Origin: Nitrospiraceae bacterium
GTDB lineage: Bacteria > Nitrospirota > Nitrospiria > Nitrospirales > UBA8639
DNA: 6,492 nt
Direction of reading: 5' to 3'
Assembly (NCBI GenBank): GCA_003523945.1
Contig: DOFS01000024.1
Coordinates: 1 to 6,492, forward strand
Part shown: piece after piece, positions 1-5,824 of the stretch
Layout: every line of letters begins with the position of its first letter
How positions within the stretch are numbered: the stretch's first letter is position 1
Translations under genes and position numbers: made by a program
Notes under the pieces: generated by a model
What the model was told of the DNA's origin: nothing
Seen by the model: only the letters and a program-made list of their open reading frames with translations
Databases searched by the model: none

Positions 1-1928
1 GCCGGAACAGCTTGTAGGTCCCCTACTTCCATCTGATTGTAGTGAAAAGCATAGATATGGGCGGCAAAGTGCTCGAAGGGTAATGACGATTCTCCTGGAA
101 TTTCCCAGTGACCGACCACAGACGGTTCAACTCCTCTCCCCCAATTTTGACGCCCCTCGTTGTTCGGATTGAAAAAGTAGACGCGAACTTTCCCTTCTTC
201 ATCCTCAGCGACACGCTGGATGGAGACCGCGTGATATCCTAAAAATACCCCGTGGACGTTGGTAATAAGGAGTCCGACCGGATTGGGGTACACCAAATCA
301 TGACCCCCGTCATATAAGGGGTGATGGGTGGCATAAAATAAGCGTAAAAAATCCTCGTACCCGGAGACGGTCTGGTTCACGAGATTAATTGAAGTCAGAC
401 TGTTCGGGACCCATCGACCGTATAAAGCCGGGTTCACCCATTTGTGTGGGTCTTCGCCCCGTAAGGCCGCACGCTTCATCTTTTCATCATAAATCCGGTC
501 GAGATGGGGCACCAGAATGCGTGAGACGGGGTCGAGCTTCAAATCAAATTTTCCTTCCGCGACCCCTCCCCCGATATCTTTGGAAAAAATCGGCGACCCC
601 TCAAACAGAAACTCAACAGTGTCGTCCCGAGCCGCGCTGGTCAGCAATTGGAGCAAGTATCCCGGATCATGGAGACTCCAGAGACTCAGCGCGCGAGCAC
701 CCTGGCAGGTCGGGTTGTTCCCCTGCCCCACACCCAACGGCTGCCCTAAGATGGCGATGGCCCCACCCACAATCGCCGCGTTGGCGCTGATGCCGGACCC
801 TCGAGGCAGATGTTTCTTGGTCACTTGTTGGGCAGAGGTACACAAGTCAAGGTTGATCAATTTGGTCAGACCATCTGCGACCTCCGGCCGTGCCAAAAGC
901 ATCCGCTCCAACATCTGTTGGAATCCATAGATAATCCAACTCGTGGCCGGATGGATCGTCAGGCGCATCAAATCCAAAACCTGTTCCCGATACTGTTCCA
1001 TATGGGCTTGCCCTGCCTCGGTCAAATCCAAGGCAATCGCCAGGGTTCCGGTGTCATCATTCTTGAGGACATGCTGGAGAAAGACAACATGGTAATCACT
1101 GGACAAACCGGTCAGCGTCAACAATTTCCCAACCACCTTCGCCTCATTTTCAATCTCATGTGTGGTGGCATCGGCCAGGAGAGTGCGATAGTTCGTGGGA
1201 GAGCCCGCTTTCTTGGCCATTGGGGTGGGAGGACCCGTAGCCTTAATGTACCGGTCGAGTCTGGCAGCCAGCTTGGGATCAGGATCCCCCTTGATACTTT
1301 TGGCTTGCTCAATCATTTTTAAGGTGAGGCTGACATCAATAGGACGCTGGGCCACTCGCGCATCGATATCATCAAGAACCTGTTCCAGCAACCCTTCCGA
1401 CGAAACCTCTTGCTCAATCATGGCTAATAATCTGCGCGCTCGCGCATACACCTTCGGGCGCAGCCGTGACTCCTCGGTCTCACCCCCATATAACAATTCG
1501 AGATTGAGCCCCATGACTGTCCGTAAAAACGAGAGGGCCTTTTCCGCAGAAAATTTCGGGTGCTGCGATTCACCCGCGGCAATCGACAAAACCCGGAGCT
1601 CGCTCAGCATTTCTAATGACGGATACTGCCCTTCGGCCCGAAGTCCCCCCCCCACCAACTCAGGAAGGAGCCGGTCAGGATGCTCCCAGGGCCCGGCATG
1701 AAAGACCCCTGCGGAATCAAAGCGATGGGCCTGTCCTCTCACGAATTGCAGTCCTTCGTCGGTTTCAAACAAGTCCGTGGCACGACGGATAACCTCGGGC
1801 TGGTATTTAGCTTTGACAAAGGGCGTCGCCTGTTCCAATTCCTCCAAGGCCTTAAGTAAGGCTTGTTCCTGCCGGCCAATGGCGACCGGCGATTCAGGCT
1901 TGGACGTGCCCGTGGGGGAATCACTCAT
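1..1928 (-). CDS. Large protein with papain/calpain-like Cys-His-Asn C-terminal region (C-terminus cut by window edge)
   Basis: The frame stays open from ATG 1928 to the window edge (642 residues plus 2 bases), so the protein is partial at its C-terminus. I do not recognise a named family for the whole protein. The first ~390 residues look helical and charged, with no signal peptide, so a cytoplasmic location is likely. A papain-fold signature follows: Gln402 and Cys408 in QGNNPTCQG, the same Gln-to-Cys spacing of six as papain QGSCGSC and close to calpain QGALGDC; His566 in GYHAVSI, like calpain GHAYSV; and Asn587 in FFNPNNEGRQNWG, like calpain RNPWG. The Cys-His (158) and His-Asn (21) distances resemble calpain's. 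Activity as a peptidase, transpeptidase or amidase is inferred. The start overlaps the ATP-grasp stop by 8 bases (ATGAGTGA), and GAGGAG lies 10 bases upstream (1939-1944), supporting coupled translation. A run of nine Gs on the coding strand encodes glycines near residue 94. An alternative is an inactive papain-fold scaffold. Confidence 0.85.
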   Translation of the reverse strand, partial: MSDSPTGTSKPESPVAIGRQEQALLKALEELEQATPFVKAKYQPEVIRRATDLFETDEGLQFVRGQAHRFDSAGVFHAGPWEHPDRLLPELVGGGLRAEGQYPSLEMLSELRVLSIAAGESQHPKFSAEKALSFLRTVMGLNLELLYGGETEESRLRPKVYARARRLLAMIEQEVSSEGLLEQVLDDIDARVAQRPIDVSLTLKMIEQAKSIKGDPDPKLAARLDRYIKATGPPTPMAKKAGSPTNYRTLLADATTHEIENEAKVVGKLLTLTGLSSDYHVVFLQHVLKNDDTGTLAIALDLTEAGQAHMEQYREQVLDLMRLTIHPATSWIIYGFQQMLERMLLARPEVADGLTKLINLDLCTSAQQVTKKHLPRGSGISANAAIVGGAIAILGQPLGVGQGNNPTCQGARALSLWSLHDPGYLLQLLTSAARDDTVEFLFEGSPIFSKDIGGGVAEGKFDLKLDPVSRILVPHLDRIYDEKMKRAALRGEDPHKWVNPALYGRWVPNSLTSINLVNQTVSGYEDFLRLFYATHHPLYDGGHDLVYPNPVGLLITNVHGVFLGYHAVSIQRVAEDEEGKVRVYFFNPNNEGRQNWGRGVEPSVVGHWEIPGESSLPFEHFAAHIYAFHYNQMEVGDLQAVP

Positions 1929-3132
1929 AGAAATCATACTCCTCATAACGCAGTACGAGCTGGCGTAGAGTTTCCGGATCTTCTCCCGCCAGAAAGACCG
2001 TACCATAATGATTACCGAATCCCACGCGCTCTGCTACTTTGGCCGTGACGGGTTCAAACATGGTATGCCGGTCCATATACGGATGGGCTTCCAATTCCTT
2101 CGGAAACTGCAGTTGATGGACGCTGGCTTTTCGAGGATACACCATTAAATTGGCCGCAAAAATTTTATGGTCTTTTTCGTTTGGGAAAAAGCGGTCTAAC
2201 GCGGCTTTCGGGGTATTAGGGTCGGAGCATAACAACAGGGCCGCATACGGATTGAAGCCATGGGCGCGCTGAATAAGTTCAAAGATATGGCCGCCTGGCA
2301 CACGGGCCGCGACTTCCCCGAAGTGTAATTCCCCCTCTTGATCCAGAAAATATTCCGGATGAATCATACCATTAACAATCCCAAATGCCTTCATGAGTTT
2401 TTGAATGGCCTTCCGAATCTTTGTCCGGTGCTTACTCAGCCTCGGCGTTTCCGGCACGATCTGAGAATACCCCAGATGCACGTACTCGGTGATATTCATA
2501 AATTCAATTTTTCCCTTATGAATAAAGGCTTCAACCGAAAATTCCTGACCGGCCAAATGGCTCTCGGCCAGACACGGAAAGGCATCGTCGGGAAGGGAAT
2601 TGATATCTTGTCGGCTTCGAACAAAGACATGGCCCACACTGCCCGCCGCCGACAGGGGTTTCAAATGCACCGGTTCGGGCACTTCCTCTTGCAAGCGAAG
2701 CCTGGCCTCATTGATGTCGTCAAAAAACGATAAGGCTTCCTCCCGCGAGCGAATCTCCTCAAACACACCGACTCGGATACCATTCATTTGGGCATTACGC
2801 TTCATCATAGCCTTGTCGCGGAATAAGAGAGCCCGTTGAAAGGCACGAGGGTCTTTCAGGAGACGAGTGTTGAGGGACCCGGCCCATTCCACAGTTTCTT
2901 CATACAGGGGCACGGCATGACTCACCCCTCGCTCAACAAGTTTTTCATAGAGTCGGTCGGAGTTCTGGTTGTGCACATAGAAGTCCCAGGTCACAACGTC
3001 AACCCCATCCTCTTTCAAGGCAATATCAAAACCCTCCGGCACCACCGCGACGAAGGGGATATTGTGCTCCTTAGCGGCTTCCATTGTTTCCAGGCTATAG
3101 CCCAGCAGGGCTACAGGCGCTTTCTTAGCCAT
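1921..3132 (-). CDS. ATP-grasp family carboxylate-amine (or thiol) ligase
   Basis: This 403-residue protein has the order of an ATP-grasp ligase. There is an N-terminal Rossmann-like pre-ATP-grasp part (residues 5-90), then FRDKAMM (104-110) opening the nucleotide-binding half. Next come Lys158 with a glycine/serine loop (161-167), and GQEFSVEAF (195-203). The metal-binding signature is HPEYF near 258-262, with Glu260, then GEVAARVPGG (272-281) with Glu273, Arg277 and the terminal glycines. Family members activate a carboxylate as acyl-phosphate with ATP/Mg and couple it to an amine or thiol; the substrate cannot be read from the sequence. In the signature the usual Asn two residues after the metal-binding Glu is Ala275, a variant of the common E-x-N-x-R form. 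An ATG 15 bases upstream (3147) exists, but AAGGAGG lies between the two ATGs and is correctly spaced for 3132, so I chose 3132. No signal peptide, so cytoplasmic. It overlaps the downstream papain-like gene by 8 bases. Confidence 0.9.
   Translation of the reverse strand: MAKKAPVALLGYSLETMEAAKEHNIPFVAVVPEGFDIALKEDGVDVVTWDFYVHNQNSDRLYEKLVERGVSHAVPLYEETVEWAGSLNTRLLKDPRAFQRALLFRDKAMMKRNAQMNGIRVGVFEEIRSREEALSFFDDINEARLRLQEEVPEPVHLKPLSAAGSVGHVFVRSRQDINSLPDDAFPCLAESHLAGQEFSVEAFIHKGKIEFMNITEYVHLGYSQIVPETPRLSKHRTKIRKAIQKLMKAFGIVNGMIHPEYFLDQEGELHFGEVAARVPGGHIFELIQRAHGFNPYAALLLCSDPNTPKAALDRFFPNEKDHKIFAANLMVYPRKASVHQLQFPKELEAHPYMDRHTMFEPVTAKVAERVGFGNHYGTVFLAGEDPETLRQLVLRYEEYDFYE
1939..1944 (-). promoter_or_regulatory. 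Ribosome binding site of the papain-like gene
   Basis: GAGGAG lies inside the 3' end of the ATP-grasp gene, 10 bases before ATG 1928. Together with the 8-base overlap it indicates that the two proteins are made from one transcript by translational coupling. Confidence 0.6.
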
Positions 3133-3137
3133 AAGAA

Positions 3138-3144
3138 CCTCCTT
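3138..3144 (-). promoter_or_regulatory. Strong Shine-Dalgarno deciding the ATP-grasp start
   Basis: AAGGAGG sits 5 bases before ATG 3132 and inside the five codons that a start at 3147 would add. A ribosome using it would begin at 3132, giving 403 rather than 408 residues. Confidence 0.75.
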
Positions 3145-3164
3145 CATTCCTTTGTGTATGACAC

Positions 3165-3170
3165 ATTATA
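3165..3170 (-). promoter_or_regulatory. Possible -10 box ahead of the ATP-grasp gene
   Basis: A perfect TATAAT on the minus strand lies about 33 bases before ATG 3132, in the gap after the acetyltransferase gene. No good -35 accompanies it: TTGTGG is 20 bases upstream, which is poor in both sequence and spacing. An internal promoter for the ligase and papain-like pair is plausible, but the match could be chance. Confidence 0.3.
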
Positions 3171-3178
3171 AGAATCCC

Positions 3179-3199
3179 CCCTTGCAGTGGCCACAAGGG
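3179..3199. repeat. Short inverted repeat in the gap between acetyltransferase and ligase
   Basis: CCCTTG and CAAGGG form 6-bp arms around a 9-base centre that itself contains the palindrome TGGCCA. It lies just upstream of the TATAAT at 3165-3170. No T-run follows on either strand, so it does not look like an intrinsic terminator. It could be a protein-binding site or chance. Confidence 0.3.
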
Positions 3200-3253
3200 C
3201 CAGGTAGGAGGATCCATTAGATGACAGTGAAGAAATTGCTAGAATAGTGGGGA

Positions 3254-3275
3254 AATACCTGTCAGAACAGGTATT
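3254..3275. repeat. Perfect 9-bp hairpin over the acetyltransferase stop codon
   Basis: AATACCTGT pairs perfectly with ACAGGTATT around a 4-base loop, and the TGA stop (3264-3262) lies within it. On the minus strand only a short TATTTCC follows, so a classical rho-independent terminator is not supported. It may protect the 3' end of the mRNA or attenuate read-through into the ligase gene. Confidence 0.5.
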
Positions 3276-3831
3276 GATAGAGCTCAAAACCCTCTTCATA
3301 GTAGGGTTTCAACCAGCCGCCGCGCCAATCTAACACCTGGGCCCGGGTGGTCGCAATGCATTCAAATCCGAACCGGCGGTAGGAACGCGTGGCCCAGAAG
3401 GCTTTTGGGTGAGCAATTAACACCATGCCTCGTTTTCCCTCCTGCCAGGCCACATCTCGGGCATGCTTAAGTAATTGAGGCCCAAACCCTTTGCCTGTTT
3501 GGTGATCATACACATAGATGTATCCGATATACGTCATGTCTCCTACTGACTGCGTGGAAACAATACCGACCGGCGCACCCTCGGACCGTCCGATGTAAAA
3601 CTGCCGCCGTGAAAACTCTTTCTCTCCCCAGGATTCATCCACCTCATGTTGAGCCATGTCTTTTTCATGAAGAAAAGGTCGGTACCACTCTGCAGAAGAC
3701 CGGAGGATATTGGCCGCGATCACCATTTCATGCCGTTTGGCCGGCTGAATATCTAAGCGCCGCTGGGTAGTAGTCCTTTTGCCAATTCTCCGGTGTAACC
3801 GTTCTCCAATTTCCGTCTGATTTTGCATCAT
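3262..3831 (-). CDS. GNAT-family N-acetyltransferase
   Basis: A protein of 189 residues from ATG 3831 (188 if the adjacent ATG 3828 is used). The GNAT core runs over residues ~27-189. A central beta strand ends in YVYDHQT and leads into TGKGFGPQLLKHA (112-124), the acetyl-CoA pyrophosphate loop and helix (motif A). Motif B follows in HPKAFWATRSYRRFGFE (141-157), ending in the usual FGF. The first position of the R/Q-x-x-G-x-G loop is Thr112, a mild departure. Such enzymes move an acyl group from acyl-CoA to an amine; the substrate is unknown. Residues 1-25 are basic and polar and not part of the fold. A longer frame starts at GTG 3900, but GGAAGGA at 3835-3841 supports ATG 3831 or 3828. It is co-oriented with the ATP-grasp and papain-like genes 129 bp downstream and may belong to the same pathway, though the gap and hairpin allow separate transcription. 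Confidence 0.85.
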   Translation of the reverse strand: MMQNQTEIGERLHRRIGKRTTTQRRLDIQPAKRHEMVIAANILRSSAEWYRPFLHEKDMAQHEVDESWGEKEFSRRQFYIGRSEGAPVGIVSTQSVGDMTYIGYIYVYDHQTGKGFGPQLLKHARDVAWQEGKRGMVLIAHPKAFWATRSYRRFGFECIATTRAQVLDWRGGWLKPYYEEGFELYQYLF

Positions 3832-4247
3832 TGATCCTTCCAAAAAAATTTTTGCCACGTTCCCATGCTCCCGTAAAAGCCTAGCCGCGGTGGTCGACAC
3901 CTATTTTTCTTTATTTTTGATTAATGGGAGTGAAAATTGGCATGAACACCCCGTTAGTCACACCGAAATTTCACCTTGCAAGTGTTTGAGTTCTTGCTAC
4001 CAAAACCCACAAAACCATTCACTTCGTTTTCGTCATTTACACGGGCGAATGCGAACTCACTGCACAGCCGTATTCACATTGCCTCAGCATATGGTCATCA
4101 AGCGCAACCAGGTTCAAGGTCTTGGCTCGATCACCGGATTGAAAAACCAGCACACCTCCCAACCTTTCCTAATTAACCCACACCTACTGAGAGAGCAAGA
4201 TTGATTCCAGCCTTTAATCCCCCGAAATGGGTAATTTGTTGAATTTT
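3832..4247. other. Non-coding divergent region
   Basis: This stretch separates the minus-strand acetyltransferase from the plus-strand regulator. Open frames across it give low-complexity, His/Ser/Pro-rich translations without recognisable domains or good ribosome sites, so I call no gene. It contains AT-rich tracts (3902-3930) where an acetyltransferase promoter would be expected, but I find no convincing -35/-10 pair. I see no tRNA, terminator or mobile-element end. The right-hand end carries the inverted repeats listed separately. Confidence 0.6.
3835..3841 (-). promoter_or_regulatory. Shine-Dalgarno deciding the acetyltransferase start
   Basis: GGAAGGA lies 3 bases before ATG 3831 and 6 bases before ATG 3828. 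The GTG at 3900 has only a weak AGG touching it. This favours the short start; the spacing is slightly better for 3828. Confidence 0.55.
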
Positions 4248-4263
4248 GGGACTATCATGTCCC
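4248..4263. promoter_or_regulatory. Operator-like palindrome 1 (GGGAC-N6-GTCCC)
   Basis: A 16-bp inverted repeat with 5-bp arms and a 6-bp centre, 54 bp before the regulator start. It shares its geometry with palindrome 3 (GAGAC-N6-GTCTC), suggesting that one dimeric regulator binds both. The right arm is also used by palindrome 2. Confidence 0.5.
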
Positions 4264-4277
4264 TAAATTTGGGACAT
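4257..4277. promoter_or_regulatory. Operator-like palindrome 2 (ATGTCCC-N7-GGGACAT)
   Basis: Perfect 7-bp arms around the AT-only centre TAAATTT. It shares its left arm with palindrome 1, so three alternating GGGAC/GTCCC half-sites lie in 30 bp directly upstream of the candidate -35 TTGACT (4280-4285). Confidence 0.5.
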
Positions 4278-4279
4278 AC

Positions 4280-4310
4280 TTGACTCATTTTAGTTTTATG
4301 AGACAATAAT
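4280..4310 (+). promoter_or_regulatory. Candidate sigma-70-type promoter of the regulator
   Basis: TTGACT (4280-4285) matches the -35 consensus at 5 of 6 positions. Possible -10 boxes are GACAAT (4302-4307, 16-bp spacer) or AATAAT (4305-4310, 19-bp spacer). Either would place the transcription start at or within a few bases of ATG 4317, leaving essentially no leader. The -10 region lies inside palindrome 3, which suits repression of this promoter. Confidence 0.4.
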
Positions 4311-4316
4311 GTCTCA
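4299..4316. promoter_or_regulatory. Operator-like palindrome 3 abutting the regulator start codon
   Basis: TGAGACA-ATAA-TGTCTCA, with perfect 7-bp arms, ends at the base before ATG 4317. Its core GAGAC-N6-GTCTC has the same arm and spacer lengths as palindrome 1. A protein bound here would cover the -10 region and start site. Autoregulation by the adjacent sigma-54 activator is one possibility. An mRNA hairpin would also touch the start codon if transcription begins farther upstream. Confidence 0.5.
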
Positions 4317-5784
4317 ATGCCAGATCATACTTCTATTCTCATCTTTGGTACTCCGGAGTTGGAACAAGCCTTGAGTCGAGAAGGCCTTGGGGTCGTCCGG
4401 TTGGAAACGCCGGAAAATGTGAAGACTTTAACAATTGGACCTCAAACACGCCTGGTCATACTGGATGGCCAGTATCTCGGGGATTCCCAGGTGTTTGACA
4501 TGATGACGACCATACAAGAACGCAGGCCCTATCTTGATGTGCTGGTGTTTAAGCCAGGCGCCGATGCCGCCTACGTCCATTCGGTCCTGAAAAACGGGGC
4601 ATCGGATGTGATTTATGAGAATTCCCATGAAAAACTGCATCAAGCCATCGAAGCTATTCAGACCAATCAAAAGATTTCTCCAGACACATCGGACATACGT
4701 GACGCCCGTAAAAGATCAGGCAGCTTTGAAGGCATCCTTAGCCGCAATGGAGCCATGTGGGATATTTTTCAAACCATTACCCGCACCGCAAGCTCTGACG
4801 CCACCGTATTAATTGTGGGAGAAACCGGAACGGGTAAAGATTTACTGGCCCGTGCGATTCACAGGCAGTCGGGGCGAACCGGGCGATTTGTGGCCGTCAA
4901 CTGCAGCACAATCAGTCCGGAAATTATTGAATCGGAATTGTTCGGCCATGAACGCGGGGCTTTCACCGGAGCCCATCAACAAAAGCAGGGATTATTTCGG
5001 TATGCCGATGGCGGCACCATCCTTCTGGATGAGATTGGGGATATGCCGGTTCAAACTCAACTCAGTCTTTTACGGGTATTGCAGGAACAGACGGTGAGGC
5101 CGGTTGGGTCTCATCATGAAGTACCCATTGATGCGCGTGTCATTGCCGCGACCAACGCCTCGTTAGCCAACGCCGTTCAAACCGGCTCCTTTCGCGAAGA
5201 TCTCTTCTACCGGCTTGACGTCATTCGCTTAGAAGTGCCGCCTTTACGAGAGCGACCGGGAGGATATCCTCTATATGTTCGGGCATTTTCTGAAACGCGT
5301 CTGTGCCGACTATGGAATGGACTGTCCGGAATTACATCAATCCTTTACCGATCTGCTTTTGGAGCAGTCCTGGCCAGGCAATGTCCGACAACTGGAAAAC
5401 CTCACCCAACGCCTGGTCTTAAAAGGGCACACCCGCGAATTGACGGCAGAAGATCTGACCGAGGTGTTGTATTCCCAGGATATCCCGGGGTCTTCTTCAG
5501 CGCCTACAGCTCTTGCAACCGAAGACGTGCAACAACCCGTCCCAAGCCCTGGTGATCACCCGCCATCCATCAATCCGGCCCTCACACTGGCGGCTTATCT
5601 CGAGCCACACCTCGCCACCCTGGAAAAAGAGTATTTGGAAAAGGTGCTGTCCGAAAATAATGGTCGCATTGCCGAGTCGGCCAATCAGGCCGGGATGAGT
5701 CGCCGAACACTCCTGCGCAAGCTCAATGCCTACAAAATCAACAAACAATATTTTCGAAATAGGAATTCAGAATCAGAAGAATGA
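4317..5784 (+). pseudogene. Sigma-54-dependent enhancer-binding transcriptional regulator, broken by a 1-base frameshift
   Basis: Joining the frames across one extra G in GGG (5258-5260) restores a 488-residue NtrC-type activator. Residues 1-115 are receiver-like but degenerate: one Asp (50, in LVILDG) remains, while the N-terminal acidic pair and the conserved Lys are absent. The AAA+ ATPase spans ~137-370: Walker A GETGTGKD (168-175), the sigma-54 contact loop GAFTGA (214-219), Walker B ILLDE (235-239), arginine fingers in FREDLFYRL (292-300), and sensor II WPGNVRQLEN (352-361). A Pro/Ser-rich linker (~388-420) leads to a Fis-type helix-turn-helix (447-472, GRIAESANQAGMSRRTLLRK). Such proteins bind upstream DNA and use ATP to open sigma-54 promoters. 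As written, frame one ends at 5555 without the DNA-binding domain. The start ATG 4317 has no Shine-Dalgarno but fits the fold. Everything except the frame is intact, so a sequencing or assembly error is as likely as a real pseudogene. Target genes are unknown. Confidence 0.85.
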
Positions 5785-5824
5785 GGGTATTTTCTAAAAA
5801 AAGTGGTGTGAATAGGTAGCGGGT

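Noticed and set aside
389..1701. Several plus-strand open frames (389-790, 517-930, 810-1322, 1195-1701)
   Set aside because: They lie opposite the continuous papain-like gene, give low-complexity translations and lack ribosome sites; they are antisense shadows.
3262..3900. Longer acetyltransferase from GTG 3900 (212 residues)
   Set aside because: The extra 23 residues lie outside the GNAT fold and GTG 3900 has only a weak ribosome site, while GGAAGGA sits correctly for ATG 3831 or 3828.
3890..4204. Plus-strand 104-residue frame in the divergent region
   Set aside because: It is composition-biased (His/Ser/Pro), has no recognisable domain or clear ribosome site, and overlaps the region where the acetyltransferase promoter should be.
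4268..4285. Sigma-54 (-24/-12) promoter resemblance in TTGGGACATACTTGACT
   Set aside because: The -24 reads TTGGGAC, but the -12 lacks GC and TTG is one base out of register, so the invariant GG-N10-GC is not met.
5785..5824. Bidirectional terminator between the convergent regulator and M32 genes
   Set aside because: There is an A7 run (TCTAAAAAAAG) but no GC-rich stem beside it.
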